DNA of 64,000 nt, from positions 1,612,001 to 1,676,000 of the forward strand of contig NZ_CP114205.1 of NCBI RefSeq assembly GCF_027497495.1, in the 5' to 3' direction. Position 1 is the first letter of the stretch. Each line of letters starts with the position of its first letter. This stretch comes from Streptomyces tubercidicus. GTDB lineage: Bacteria; Actinomycetota; Actinomycetes; Streptomycetales; Streptomycetaceae. This document shows, piece by piece, positions 24,844-33,869 of the stretch. The position numbers and the translations under genes were made by a program. The notes below the pieces were generated by a model, which was not told where the DNA came from, ran no database searches, and was given only the letters and a program-made list of their open reading frames with translations.

Positions 24844-26343
24844 CTACGATTCCCACACTCCGACGGCCGTACGGTCCTTCGGGTGACCCGGTACCCGGAG
24901 TTGCGCGGCGGCGAGGAAGGCCACCAGCCCCGGAGGCTCGGGGGCGGACCACTCCCCGGCCAGCCGGGCGGCGAACGCGGGGTCCTGCTGCAGCGGTTCG
25001 GCGAGGCCGGCGCTGCACAGCAGCAGGGTGTCCCCCGGACGGGCGAAGGCCGTCCGGAAGAGGAACGGATCGGACCGGTCCGGGCCGTCGGCCGGAAGCC
25101 TGTCGGATTCGGAACGCAGCCGTCCGCCACGGCCGTCCGCTCCCCCGTTCACGGTCTGCTCCGGCACCGCGGGCTCCAAGTCCTCCCAGGCGCCGTCGCG
25201 GAGCCGGAAGAGGCCACCCGCGCCGATGCCGAAGAACACCCGGGTGCGGCACTCCGGGTCGGCGGGCAGCAGCAGACAGCGCAGTGCGGTCGAGTACCGC
25301 TCGGGCGCGGCCTCCGCCTCTCGTGCCCGGCCGCGCAGTCGGCCGTAGCTGCGGTCGGTGAGCCGCTGCAGCCCGGACTTGAGGGCGCTGCGGTGGTCCG
25401 TACGGATGTCCTCGGCCAGTCGGGTGTAACTGCGGCCGACCGCACCGCCGATCCGGGCGCAGGCTTCCTGGGCCGCCCGGTGGGCGCCCTCGCCGGCCGG
25501 GCGGCCGGTGGCGACGGCGACCAGGATCAGGGCGTGCCGGCCGGCCCCGAAGCGGGCGGTGAGCAGCGCGTCGCGGCGTACGTCACCGCGGTGGCGGGCG
25601 AGGTCACCGCGCCGTGAGGCGGCCAGCAGGGTCAGCGAGCCGTACCGGGCGCCGTCCAGCGCCGAGTCCGGCACGAGTTCGTCGAGGGCGGCCGGGTCGG
25701 CGGCGGGCAGGGTGCCCAGTTCGGGGTCGGAGTGCGGGGCCAGCTCGGGGTTGGACTGCGGGTCCAGCTCGGGGTTGGAGTGCAGGTCCAGCTCAAGGTC
25801 GGACAGCGCGTACGGCTCGGGGGCGGACAGCGGCAGGGGGTCGGGCGGGAGCGCGGTGGGGTCCGGTGCGGGGGTGTTCGGTGCGGGGGTGTCGCGAGGT
25901 GGCTCGGGTGTGGATGGGGTGGTCGGCCGGGTGGGGGATGCCGGGCGCCGGCCCGGTCCGGTGGCCTGGAGCGGGATCGGGGCCGGTGGGGACGCCGAGG
26001 GGCGGGGTGGCGGCGGCTGCGGGGACGGCGGGGAGGCCGAAGTACGGGCCGGGGGCGGCTGCGGGGACGGCTGAGGGGCCGAAGTACGAGGCGGAGGTGG
26101 CTGGGGTGACGGCTGAGAGGCCGAAGTGCGGGCCGGGGGTGGCTGACGGGACGGGGCCGGGCGGCGAGGTGCGGCTACCGCGCGGAGTGCTGAGGCGACC
26201 CGGTCATCGAGGGTGTCCGGGGTGTCGGACGGCCCGGCATCGCGGACCGGGGCGCGTCCCGGTACGTCGTCGCCCCCTGCCTCGCCGTACAACTGCCGCC
26301 ACCAGTCGTCCTCCTGGCCGCACCCGGCCTCCTGCTGGTTCAT
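24844..26343 (-). CDS. PP2C-fold protein lacking metal-binding motifs, with proline repeats
   Basis: This 499-aa protein has three parts. Residues 1-65 are acidic. Residues 68-123 are four 14-residue repeats (PPPARTSASQPSPQ and variants), followed by more Pro-rich sequence and 8-residue SNPELDPQ-type repeats near 180-205. From about residue 230 it follows the protein phosphatase 2C fold: GARYGSLTLLAASRRGD, ALILVAVATGRPAGEGAHRA, TRVFFGIGAGGLFRLRDG, GDTLLLCSAGLAEP, KDRTAVGVWES. The metal ligands are gone: the DGxGG motif reads ATGRPAG and the SDGL motif reads SAGL. It is therefore probably a pseudophosphatase that binds phosphoproteins or acts as a scaffold. Confidence 0.75.
   Translation of the reverse strand: MNQQEAGCGQEDDWWRQLYGEAGGDDVPGRAPVRDAGPSDTPDTLDDRVASALRAVAAPRRPAPSRQPPPARTSASQPSPQPPPPRTSAPQPSPQPPPARTSASPPSPQPPPPRPSASPPAPIPLQATGPGRRPASPTRPTTPSTPEPPRDTPAPNTPAPDPTALPPDPLPLSAPEPYALSDLELDLHSNPELDPQSNPELAPHSDPELGTLPAADPAALDELVPDSALDGARYGSLTLLAASRRGDLARHRGDVRRDALLTARFGAGRHALILVAVATGRPAGEGAHRAAQEACARIGGAVGRSYTRLAEDIRTDHRSALKSGLQRLTDRSYGRLRGRAREAEAAPERYSTALRCLLLPADPECRTRVFFGIGAGGLFRLRDGAWEDLEPAVPEQTVNGGADGRGGRLRSESDRLPADGPDRSDPFLFRTAFARPGDTLLLCSAGLAEPLQQDPAFAARLAGEWSAPEPPGLVAFLAAAQLRVPGHPKDRTAVGVWES
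25975..26142 (-). repeat. Four 42-bp in-frame repeats encoding proline-rich units
   Basis: Four tandem 42-base units inside the PP2C-like gene encode 14-residue Pro/Arg/Ser repeats. The copies differ at scattered positions, mostly conservative, so the array is not brand new but keeps frame. Confidence 0.8.
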
Positions 26344-26748
26344 GCGCCGTATTGTCCCTGCGCGGCCGTGCCCTCAACAGGGCGCGAAAGAGCGTCCACC
26401 GGGCGGTCGGACTCATAAGAGTGACCGCTCGGTGGAGGCGGTGATCAGGTCATGTCAGCGGCGTGGTACCTCGGGGGCGGCCGGATCACCAGGGACAGCG
26501 GTCACTTCGGGCCCGGTGTGAGGGGTACGTCCGTCACGCTCCCCGGGGAGTCGGGCTCCGGCCGTCCGCCGTCGGCAAGCGCGTCCGGGCCGCTTCCGGC
26601 ACGCTGGGCGCATGAGAGAGCGTACGGGCCGTCACGGGGCGTGCGCCCGCCGGGAGGGAGGCCGGCGTGTGAGCGAGGGCGGCGAGCGGACGGTGGGACG
26701 GCGCGCGCGGGGCGACGGCGGGCGGGCCGGGCGAAGTGCGGCCGTCGC
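26344..26748. other. Spacer upstream of DUF456 gene
   Basis: These 405 bases separate the divergent PP2C-like and DUF456 genes. An open frame continues upstream of the DUF456 start to 26452, but it encodes Arg/Gly-rich sequence with no family resemblance. An inverted repeat around 26395-26435 (GTCCACCGGGCGGTC ... GACCGCTCGGTGGA) is imperfect and could be an operator or part of a promoter region. Confidence 0.4.
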
Positions 26749-27231
26749 ATGAGTGCGTGGCAGCTGGTCGCGACCGGTCTGGTGATGCTGTTCGGGCTGC
26801 TCGGGGTGCTGGTGCCCGGAATTCCCGGGCCGCTGATCGTCTGGGCGGGCGTGATGTGGTGGACGCTGTCCGAGAAGTCCGCGCTCGCCTGGGTGGTGCT
26901 GATGGCCGCCACCGCCGTACTGCTGCTCAATCAGGTGGTGAAGTGGCTGCTGCCGGCCCGCAACCTACGGGCCGTGGGCGCGCCGTACCGGGCCCTGTTC
27001 CTGGCGGGGGTGGCCGGCATCGTGGGGTTCTTCGTGATCCCGGTCATCGGGGGCCTGCTGGGCTCGGTCGGCGGTCTCTACCTGCTGGAACGGATCCGGC
27101 TCGGCAGCCACGGCGACGCCTGGGCCTCGACCCGTACGGTCCTGCGCGCCATCGGGCTGAGCGTCCTGGTCGAGCTGTTCGCCTGTCTGCTGGTCGTCGG
27201 GGCCTGGATCGGGGCCGTGGTGGCGGGCTGA
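26749..27231 (+). CDS. DUF456 family membrane protein
   Basis: This 160-aa integral membrane protein matches DUF456. It has four or five helices (MSAWQLVATGLVMLFGLLGV, IVWAGVMWWTLSE, LAWVVLMAATAVLLLNQVV, LAGVAGIVGFFVIPVIGGLL and a last VLVELFACLLVVGAWIGAVV), with the glycine-rich GLLGVLVPGIPGPLIVW loop typical of the family. Its function is unknown. I start it at the ATG at 26749, which gives the standard DUF456 length; no strong ribosome binding site is present. The gene is followed by a 27-bp tandem repeat. Confidence 0.85.
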   Translation: MSAWQLVATGLVMLFGLLGVLVPGIPGPLIVWAGVMWWTLSEKSALAWVVLMAATAVLLLNQVVKWLLPARNLRAVGAPYRALFLAGVAGIVGFFVIPVIGGLLGSVGGLYLLERIRLGSHGDAWASTRTVLRAIGLSVLVELFACLLVVGAWIGAVVAG

Positions 27232-27709
27232 GGGGGCATCCGGCGGGGTTGGCTGGGGCAGACGCTCCGGCGGGGTTGGCTGGGGCAGACGCTCCGGCGG
27301 GGTTGGCTGGGGCGCACGCTCCGGCGGGGTCGGCCGGTACAGGGGTGATGCCGACGCTCCTGATGGCTCGCCTGATGGCTCGCCTGGCGGCTGCGCTGGT
27401 GGGGCCACCTGCGGCTCCGCCGCCCCGGACCTTCCGCCCGCTCCGGATCTCCCGCCCGGCCCGGACCGCTTCCCCAGCCCGGCGCCACTCGGCCACCAGC
27501 GGGCCGAGCAGCGGATAGGTGCCGAATCGCTCGGCGACCGCGTATGGGGCGGCGTCCGGAGCCGCGGCTGGTCACCGCTTCGTACCTGGCCTCCTCGTCC
27601 CTCACGCCCTGAGTGTGCGCCGTTGTGCCGCACAGTGACTGGCGGAAATCGGACGTGGTGTTGCCGGTGGGGAGGGCCGAGCGCCGGCGGCCCTCCCCCA
27701 CCGTTCACC
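27232..27709. other. Gene-free stretch with remnant coding signal
   Basis: The 478 bases between DUF456 and rsgA hold a tandem repeat at 27241 and no intact gene. On the minus strand there are two short segments with good codon bias in different frames: VRDEEARYEAVTSRG near 27600 (resembling the start of an Ada/AlkA-type protein) and AVAERFGTYPLLGPLVAEWR near 27500, which is cut from the first by a frame change and a stop. This looks like a decayed gene, but the identity is not established. Confidence 0.35.
27241..27321. repeat. 27-bp tandem repeat, three copies
   Basis: Three consecutive 27-base units (27241-27267, 27268-27294, 27295-27321) start with CGGCGGGGTTGGCTGGGGC. Copies 1 and 2 are identical, copy 3 has two changes (CAG to CGC at the same place), and a degenerate fourth begins at 27322. 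The unit length is a multiple of three. Confidence 0.9.
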
Positions 27710-28885
27710 TCACCGCTGCGGACCCCGCTTCCGCTCCATCAGATGCCGGCCCAGCGCCTGCTTCTGCTTCCAGTCACGGCGGATCTCGGCGCGCAGCCGG
27801 GCGTCCGTCTTTGCCACGATGCGCTGGTTCTCGCGCTGGAGCTTCCGGTAGCTCTCCAGCCGTCGGGCGGGCAACTCCCCGGATTCGACGGCCTCCTGGA
27901 CGGCACAGCCGGGCTCCGAGCGGTGCGCGCAGTCGTGGAAGCGGCACTCCTCGGCCAGCGCCTCGACCTCCGAGAACGTCCGGGCGAGCCCGGACTCGGC
28001 GTCCCACATTCCGACGCCGCGCAGCCCCGGGGTGTCGATCAGCACCCCGCCGCCGGGCAGCGGCCGCAGATCCCGGGTGGTCGTGGTGTGCCGGCCCTTG
28101 CCGTCCCGGTCGCGGATGGCCTGCACCCGTTGCAGGCGCTCCCCGAGCAGGGCATTGGCCAGTGTGGACTTGCCCGCACCGGACTGCCCGAGCAGTACGG
28201 ACGTACCGCCCGCGAGCACGGCGGCGAGCACATCGATCCCGTCGCCGGTCTCCGAACTGACCGCCAGCACCGGCACTCCGGGCGCCGCGGCCTCGGCGTC
28301 CTCGATGAGATGCGCCAGACCGCCTGGCTCCCCGGCCAGATCAGCCTTGGTCAGCACGACCACCGGTTGCGCGTCGGCCCCGGCGGCGAGGGCGGAGGCG
28401 GGCAGCGGTTCCGTATGGCCCGCGCCGGACAGCGCCAGCGCGAGGAACCGTTCGATCCGCCCGAGGTCCAACTGGTCCGCGAGCGATACACAGATGACGA
28501 TGTGGTCGATGTTGGTGGCCAGCACCTGGCCCTCGGAACGCTTCGACGAGGTCGACCGCACGAATGCCGTCCGGCGCGGCAGCAACGCCCGTACGACACC
28601 GTCGACATGGTCGCCGCTGCGCCCGTTCTCCAGGTCGAGCACGGCCCAGTCGCCGGTGCACGGGACCCGCATCGGGTCACTGGTCGCCACCAGCGCGGTG
28701 TCCGCCAGGACGGTACGGATGCCGTCGCCGTCCGCCACGACGGCATCCACCCGCCCGCGGTCCACGCGGACGATACGGCCGGGCACGATTCCCTGCCCGG
28801 CAAAGGGGGTGAAACTCTGCGCGAACCCGTCGTCCCAGCCGTAGGCGGTCAGCGGGTGCGCAGCGGAGTGATGGAGGTCGAACAA
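27710..28885 (-). CDS. rsgA: Ribosome small subunit-dependent GTPase A
   Basis: This 391-aa protein is RsgA/YjeQ, a circularly permuted GTPase that helps 30S subunit maturation. It has an N-terminal OB-fold (GIVPGRIVRVDRGRVDAVVA), then G4 (VVLTKADL), G1 (LLGQSGAGKSTLANALLGE), G2/G3 (RDLRPLPGGGVLIDTPGLRG), and a C-terminal zinc region (EECRFHDCAHRSEPGCAV). I chose a TTG at 28885 (protein L-F-D-L-H-H) because GAAGGG lies 8 bases upstream; no ATG or GTG gives the family length. A well-placed 23-codon ORF lies 140 bp upstream on the same strand. Confidence 0.92.
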   Translation of the reverse strand: MFDLHHSAAHPLTAYGWDDGFAQSFTPFAGQGIVPGRIVRVDRGRVDAVVADGDGIRTVLADTALVATSDPMRVPCTGDWAVLDLENGRSGDHVDGVVRALLPRRTAFVRSTSSKRSEGQVLATNIDHIVICVSLADQLDLGRIERFLALALSGAGHTEPLPASALAAGADAQPVVVLTKADLAGEPGGLAHLIEDAEAAAPGVPVLAVSSETGDGIDVLAAVLAGGTSVLLGQSGAGKSTLANALLGERLQRVQAIRDRDGKGRHTTTTRDLRPLPGGGVLIDTPGLRGVGMWDAESGLARTFSEVEALAEECRFHDCAHRSEPGCAVQEAVESGELPARRLESYRKLQRENQRIVAKTDARLRAEIRRDWKQKQALGRHLMERKRGPQR

Positions 28886-29027
28886 CGGGATGACCCTTCG
28901 AGAAGGAGCGGTCCCGGCCGGGCGCGCGAGGCGCGAGCGAAGAGCAGCGACGTATGACGTGTGACGCGTGGCGTGCGTAGTGTGCCGTGCCTGGCGTGTC
29001 GTGCGTCCTGCGTCGTGTGACGTCTGG

Positions 29028-29099
29028 TCAGCCGGAGACCGCGGGGAGGAAGTTGATGATCTTCTGAATGCGGGCAGCGCCCGTCGCAATGACAGTCAT
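29028..29099 (-). CDS. Small ORF, 23-aa peptide of unknown function
   Basis: A reverse-strand ATG at 29099 is preceded by GGAGG with a 9-base spacer (GGAGGTGAGTACTGATG), the best ribosome binding site for kilobases around. The ORF reads MTVIATGAARIQKIINFLPA, followed by V-S-G and a TGA at 29030-29028. The peptide is amphipathic, with an I-Q-K-I-I-N-F-L-P core. It could be a leader peptide for rsgA, 140 bp downstream on the same strand, or a free membrane-active or signalling peptide. The codons follow host usage. It is too short for homology-independent proof. Confidence 0.55.
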   Translation of the reverse strand: MTVIATGAARIQKIINFLPAVSG

Positions 29100-29279
29100 C
29101 AGTACTCACCTCCGGTATTTCTCCACGGCCGACGAGGACAGGCCGCGGGGCCGTCCTCCCGAACGCTGCTGACTGTAGAACGGCCCCTCGCATCGGCGCC
29201 AACCATTTTCCGGGCCGGCGTTCTTCGTCTCCCCCCGAAGTCCTCGGGGTCCTCGGAACTCCGCCCGAGCCCTCGCCCC

Positions 29280-29801
29280 TCAGGCCCCGGTGACGCCGTC
29301 GATGCGCTCCCTCAGCAGATCCGCATGGCCGTTGTGGCGGGCGTACTCCTCGATCAGGTGGACCAGGATCCAGCGCAGCGACACCCGCTGGTCCCCGACG
29401 AATCCGGCCTCTCGCTCGGAGAGCGTGCCGGTGTCGTCGAGTGAGGCGGTGGCGATCAGCTCACGGCTCCGGGCGACCTCCGCGCGCCAGTCGGCCAGCG
29501 CCTCGGCTATCCCGCGGTCGGGGGCGAGGGTGAACCCGTTGCCCTTCTCCGCCTCGTACACCGGCGGCACGTCCAGACCGGCGAACACCCGCTGGAACCA
29601 GTTGCGTTCCACCTCCGCCAGATGCTGGACCAGGCCCAGCAGCGTCATGGTGGACGGGGCCACCGAGGCCAGGCGGGCCTGCTGGTCGTCCAGTCCCGCG
29701 CACTTCAGCGGGAGGGTGGCGCGGTGGAACTCCAGCCAGCTCTCCAACATGGCGCGTTCATCGGCATGCGGGGGCGGAACGGGCCGCCCGTCAGGTGTCA
29801 T
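29280..29801 (-). CDS. DinB-like (mini-circle/DUF664) protein
   Basis: This 173-aa protein belongs to the DinB/YfiT four-helix superfamily. It shows [22 protein letters not shown], the first metal His in [20 protein letters not shown] and the later pair in [21 protein letters not shown]. Relatives bind divalent metals and include thiol transferases and damage-inducible proteins; the substrate is unknown. The ATG at 29801 has GGAG at 7 bases; a second ATG at 29807 sits too close to that site. It is upstream of the small ORF on the same strand, 180 bp away. Confidence 0.82.
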   Translation of the reverse strand: MTPDGRPVPPPHADERAMLESWLEFHRATLPLKCAGLDDQQARLASVAPSTMTLLGLVQHLAEVERNWFQRVFAGLDVPPVYEAEKGNGFTLAPDRGIAEALADWRAEVARSRELIATASLDDTGTLSEREAGFVGDQRVSLRWILVHLIEEYARHNGHADLLRERIDGVTGA

Positions 29802-30132
29802 TCGCATGCTCCGCAGCGTCGCACACGCCACTGACAATCGACGCGGACGAGCGGCGGGCAAGCGGCGGACGAGCGGCAGGTGAGCGGCTGAGCATTGCTG
29901 ACGATTCAGCGGCGTCACCGCGCTCCCCGGGGCCGGGGCGACGTCCCGGCGCTGAGAGGACGGTGCCGGGGTGGGGTGGAGGGCTGCGGGCGTGGCACGG
30001 GGGCCGCGGGACAGCCGCCGGGCAGGACGCGGGACAGCCGCCGGGCAGCGCCCGGAACCGCTGCAGGATGCAGCCCCCTTGCCCCCTGGCTAAGCTCGGT
30101 CAGGGGGCCGACGACTGATCTTGGAGGCTCCC
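29802..30132. other. Spacer with a 20-bp direct repeat
   Basis: These 331 bases separate the divergent DinB-like and small membrane protein genes. No gene is evident. An exact 20-base direct repeat (GCGGGACAGCCGCCGGGCAG) occurs at 30006-30025 and 30029-30048, period 23. It may be an operator or a replication slippage product. Confidence 0.5.
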
Positions 30133-30618
30133 ATGGTGCAGCTGCCCGAAGCGCGTGATCTGGCTCCGCGTCTGGCCACTGGTGCGTTCATCCTCAATGC
30201 CGGGCTGACCATGCTGCGGGCCGACCGGGAAACCGCCGAGGGCGTGCACAGCATGGCGTGTGTGGCCTATCCGTTCCTGACCAAGATCCCCGCCGAACAG
30301 TTCACCCGGATGCTGGCCTGTTCCCAGGTCGCGGTCGGCGGTTCGCTGCTGGCACCGTTCGTCCCCACCCGGCTGGCCGGGCTCGCGCTGACCGGATTCT
30401 CCGGCGGGCTGGTCGGGATGTATCTGCGGACGCCCGGGATGCGGGAGTCGGGGAGCCTGCGGCCGACGCAGGAGGGCACCGGCCTGGCCAAGGACGTCTG
30501 GATGCTGGGCATCGGGCTCGGGTTCATGGGTGCGGCGGGCCGACGGCGGCGGGCCGCGGCGTCCCGCTCCCGGCGCGCGTCCTTCGCCCGGCGTCGTAGG
30601 TGCTGGTGCCGGGGCTGA
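30133..30618 (+). CDS. DoxX-like small membrane protein
   Basis: This 161-aa protein has about four hydrophobic helices: LATGAFILNAGLTMLR, FTRMLACSQVAVGGSLLAPF, LAGLALTGFSGGLVGMYL and VWMLGIGLGFMGAAG. The layout resembles DoxX-type proteins, a loose family of respiratory or redox membrane proteins; I cannot assign a partner. The C-terminal 25 residues are Arg-rich (RRRRAAASRSRRASFARRRR) and cytoplasmic. The ATG at 30133 is preceded by TTGGAGG at the right distance, and an upstream in-frame TTG is discounted. Confidence 0.65.
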   Translation: MVQLPEARDLAPRLATGAFILNAGLTMLRADRETAEGVHSMACVAYPFLTKIPAEQFTRMLACSQVAVGGSLLAPFVPTRLAGLALTGFSGGLVGMYLRTPGMRESGSLRPTQEGTGLAKDVWMLGIGLGFMGAAGRRRRAAASRSRRASFARRRRCWCRG

Positions 30619-30724
30619 GCCTTCCCTGAGCCTCAGCCGGGCTGCCCGATATTCCGGGCCGTTCCCCTAAGCCCTGCCCGGGCGGCCGGGTCTGTCCCCT
30701 ATCCCCGACCGCTCCCCTGCCCCC

Positions 30725-31201
30725 CTACCTGGGCAAACGGAACCGGCGGACGGCCCGTACGGCGGCCGCGCAGCCCGCGCCCACGACACCGGCGAGGAGG
30801 AGGACGAGCAGGCTCGTCCGGTCCGGTGCGTGGAAGGCCAGCTCCGAGCGCTGGTGGAGCACGAAGCCGTCGTAGAACATCCAGGACACCAGGGCCGCGA
30901 CCGGCACCAGAGCCGGCCGGGCGCGCAGCGCCACGGCCACCGTCAGCAGGGCGAAGAGCGCCAGCGCGGCCGGGGCGTGGGCGGTCCCGCCGGTCAGCAT
31001 CAGGGCGGTCACCAGCAGCGCGGCCCCGACGGCGCCGAGCGGCAGCGCGAGATCCCGGGCGAGGGTGCGGTCCGTGGGCACCCGGTGGGGCGGCCGCGTC
31101 GATCGCCGCCCCACCTGCGGAAACCGGGTGATACGGGGGCGGGTCGGGCGGGACGGGCCGAGCGGGGGCGCCGGACGGTGAGGGGCGGTCACGGGGAACA
31201 C
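30725..31201 (-). CDS. DUF4118-like membrane protein
   Basis: This 158-aa protein has a 45-residue Pro/Arg-rich head, then four close helices (LPLGAVGAALLVTALMLTGG, ALALFALLTVAVALRARPAL, PVAALVSWMFYDGFVLH, SLLVLLLAGVVGAGCAAAV). This is the compact four-helix pattern of the DUF4118 module that anchors KdpD-like sensor kinases, here as a stand-alone protein. The GTG at 31201 has AGGAGG 6 bases upstream. The role is unknown; it is convergent with the DoxX-like gene and divergent from the APC permease. Confidence 0.7.
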   Translation of the reverse strand: MFPVTAPHRPAPPLGPSRPTRPRITRFPQVGRRSTRPPHRVPTDRTLARDLALPLGAVGAALLVTALMLTGGTAHAPAALALFALLTVAVALRARPALVPVAALVSWMFYDGFVLHQRSELAFHAPDRTSLLVLLLAGVVGAGCAAAVRAVRRFRLPR

Positions 31202-31489
31202 GGAACACCTCCTGCTGCGGCCCCGGCGGCGGACCGATGTGGCCCCGTGGTTCCGCGGTGGACCCTTATTGCCAGACTGCGCGCGGCTGACGGTGGCGGG
31301 AGCGCCGTGACGCAGTCCTTAACGCGGCGCGTACGGGCGGCGGACGCTTTCTGACACCCTCTTGACGCCTGGGGGTGAACCGACCGATGTCGCCGGTTGC
31401 GGGGCGGAGCGGATCGGCGCCCACACGGTGATGCATACTCGCTCCTCGTTGCCCGAACCCACGACCGATGATCGGCAGGACGTACCCGC

Positions 31490-33457
31490 ATGAGCACTGT
31501 CCAGGCGGACCACCCGTCTCCCGCTTCCAACGCCCCACGGTGGCGCGGCTGGCTCCTGGACGGACTGAGCGGCCGGGCCGCCCGCCACCCCGGGCCGCAC
31601 GGCACCCCGCCGGCCGAGCACAAGGGGCACTCCTGGTGGCGCGTCATGTGCCTCACGGGCGTCGACTACTTCTCCACGCTGGGCTACCAGCCGGGCATCG
31701 CCGCGCTGGCGGCCGGGCTGCTCTCGCCGTTCGCCACGCTGGTGCTGATCGCGCTGACGCTGTTCGGTGCGCTGCCCGTATACCGCAGGGTCGCCAAGGA
31801 GAGCCCGAACGGCGAGGGTTCGATCGCCATGCTGGAGCGGCTGCTGCCGTGGTGGGCGGGGAAGCTGCTGGTCCTGGTGCTGCTGGGGTTCGCCGCCACG
31901 GACTTCGTCATCACCATGACGCTGTCGGCCGCCGACGCCTCGGCGCATGTCGTGGAGAACCCGTTCGCCCCTCCGTTGCTGCACGGCGCCAATCTGTGGA
32001 TCACCTTGGTGCTGCTGGCCGCCCTGGGCGCGGTGTTCCTCAAGGGCTTCCGCGAGGCGATCGGGATAGCCGTCGGACTCGTCGGGACCTACCTGGTGCT
32101 GAACGTCGTCGTGCTGGCCACCTCGGCCTGGCAGGTGCTGTCGCATCCGGTGGTGGTCGGTGACTGGTGGGGCGCGATGACGGCCGGGCACTCCTCGCCG
32201 CTGGCCATCGTCGGGGTGGCGCTGCTGGTCTTCCCCAAGCTGGCGCTGGGCATGTCCGGTTTCGAGACGGGCGTCGCCGTCATGCCGCAGGTACGGGGCG
32301 ATGCCGCGGACACCGCCGCGCACCCGGCCGGACGGATCCGCGGCACCCGCCGGCTGCTGACCACGGCGGCGCTGGTCATGAGCGGCTTTCTGCTGCTGTC
32401 GAGCCTGGCCACCACCCTGCTCATTCCGCAGCACGAGTTCGAGAGCGGCGGCTCGGCAAACGGGCGGGCGCTGGCCTATCTGGCGCACGAGTACCTCGGC
32501 GAAGCCTTCGGCACCGTCTACGACCTCTCCACCATCGCCATCCTCTGGTTCGCCGGTGCCTCGGCGATGGCGGGACTGCTCAACCTCGTACCGCGCTATC
32601 TGCCGCGCTACGGCATGGCCCCGGAGTGGGCGCGGGCGGTGCGTCCGCTGGTGCTGATCTTCGTGGCTATCGCCTTCGGTATCACCGTCCTGTTCGACGC
32701 CGATGTCGATGAGCAGAGCGGTGCGTATGCGACCGGGGTGCTGGTGCTGATGCTCTCGGCGTCCTTCGCGTCCACCGTCGCCGCCCGCCACCGCCGCCAC
32801 CGGGCGGCCGCCGTCGGCTTCGGCGCCATCACCCTCGTCTTCGGCTACACCCTGATCACCAATGTCATCGAGCGGCCGGACGGCCTGAAGATCGCGTTGC
32901 TGTTCATCCTCGGCATCCTGCTGACCTCGTTCGCCTCCCGTGTGCACCGGGCCTTCGAACTGCGCGCCGTACAGGTCGAATTCGACGACACCGCGCAGCG
33001 GCTGATCGACGCGGCGCTGACGGCCGGGCCGCTGCGGGTCATCGCCAACGAGCCCGATGAGCGGGACGAGGCGGAGTACCGGGAGAAGGAGTACAGCCAG
33101 CGCGAGGAGACCCATATCCCCGACGGGCGGCCGGTGTTGTTCCTGGAGGTCACCGTCCGGGACTCCTCGGACTTCACCACGGACCTGCACGTCCAGGGCG
33201 AGGAGCGGTACGGGGCACAAATACTGCGGGTGGAGGGCGCCGGGGTGGCCAACACCATCGCCGCCGTCCTGATGCAGCTACGCGAGCACACCGGCGAGGT
33301 CCCGCACGTCTACTTCAACTGGACCGAGGGCCATCCCCTCAGCCATCTGCTGCGCTTCCTGGTCTTCGGCGACGGCGAGGTCGCCCCGGTCACCCGCGAG
33401 GTCCTACGCCGCGCCGAACCCACCCCGGCCCTGCGGCCCCGCGTCCACGTGGGCTGA
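31490..33457 (+). CDS. APC superfamily permease
   Basis: This 655-aa protein has about 12 membrane helices. [20 protein letters not shown] carries the [10 protein letters not shown] substrate-site sequence of the APC/amino acid permease fold, and [20 protein letters not shown] fits helix 6. After residue 480 comes a 175-residue soluble C-terminal domain with no helices ([19 protein letters not shown]). The cargo is unknown; similar long proteins are called amino acid or potassium-like permeases. It is monocistronic and followed by a perfect hairpin. Confidence 0.8.
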   Translation: MSTVQADHPSPASNAPRWRGWLLDGLSGRAARHPGPHGTPPAEHKGHSWWRVMCLTGVDYFSTLGYQPGIAALAAGLLSPFATLVLIALTLFGALPVYRRVAKESPNGEGSIAMLERLLPWWAGKLLVLVLLGFAATDFVITMTLSAADASAHVVENPFAPPLLHGANLWITLVLLAALGAVFLKGFREAIGIAVGLVGTYLVLNVVVLATSAWQVLSHPVVVGDWWGAMTAGHSSPLAIVGVALLVFPKLALGMSGFETGVAVMPQVRGDAADTAAHPAGRIRGTRRLLTTAALVMSGFLLLSSLATTLLIPQHEFESGGSANGRALAYLAHEYLGEAFGTVYDLSTIAILWFAGASAMAGLLNLVPRYLPRYGMAPEWARAVRPLVLIFVAIAFGITVLFDADVDEQSGAYATGVLVLMLSASFASTVAARHRRHRAAAVGFGAITLVFGYTLITNVIERPDGLKIALLFILGILLTSFASRVHRAFELRAVQVEFDDTAQRLIDAALTAGPLRVIANEPDERDEAEYREKEYSQREETHIPDGRPVLFLEVTVRDSSDFTTDLHVQGEERYGAQILRVEGAGVANTIAAVLMQLREHTGEVPHVYFNWTEGHPLSHLLRFLVFGDGEVAPVTREVLRRAEPTPALRPRVHVG

Positions 33458-33530
33458 CGCACCCCTACCCGCCCCCTCCCCTCCCGGCCGGCGCCCCGAC
33501 CACGCGGTCCGGCGCCCCGCCTCCCCACCC

Positions 33531-33561
33531 GCCCGCTGCACACCGGGAGCGTGCAGCGGGC
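33531..33561. terminator. Bidirectional hairpin terminator
   Basis: Perfect 11-bp arms GCCCGCTGCAC (33531-33541) and GTGCAGCGGGC (33551-33561) with a 9-base loop, between the convergent APC permease and the small membrane protein gene. Confidence 0.8.
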
Positions 33562-33604
33562 GCTCTCCGCCCTGCTCCCCGTTCCGATCCCGCTGTGAGC
33601 GGCC

Positions 33605-33826
33605 TCAGCCCCGTCGCCCCAGCGCCTTCGCCCGGGTGTGGGACCAGCCCGTCAGCAGCACGCCCATGGCGAACAGCGCCAGATGTACGGCCAGCGTGAG
33701 GGCGAAGCCACCGCCGAGCCAGCCGAGGAATCCGGTGTCGGTGTGGTCGAAGAGCAGCCGGATCGCGCCCTGCGCGAAAACCACCATCACGATGGCCCCG
33801 GCGATCTGCAGGATGTCGTACTTCAT
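33605..33826 (-). CDS. 73-aa two-helix membrane protein
   Basis: The protein has two hydrophobic helices, ILQIAGAIVMVVFAQGAIRL and FALTLAVHLALFAMGVLL, linked by a short GFLGWLGGG loop, and ends in a basic tail. It resembles small actinobacterial membrane proteins annotated only as hypothetical. GGGGGA lies just before the ATG. It is divergent from the zinc-finger TetR gene, 140 bp apart, and may be its regulated partner. Confidence 0.7.
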   Translation of the reverse strand: MKYDILQIAGAIVMVVFAQGAIRLLFDHTDTGFLGWLGGGFALTLAVHLALFAMGVLLTGWSHTRAKALGRRG

Positions 33827-33869
33827 CAGTCCCCCAAGTCCCGTTGATAAGTCCTCTGTTCCCCCGAGG

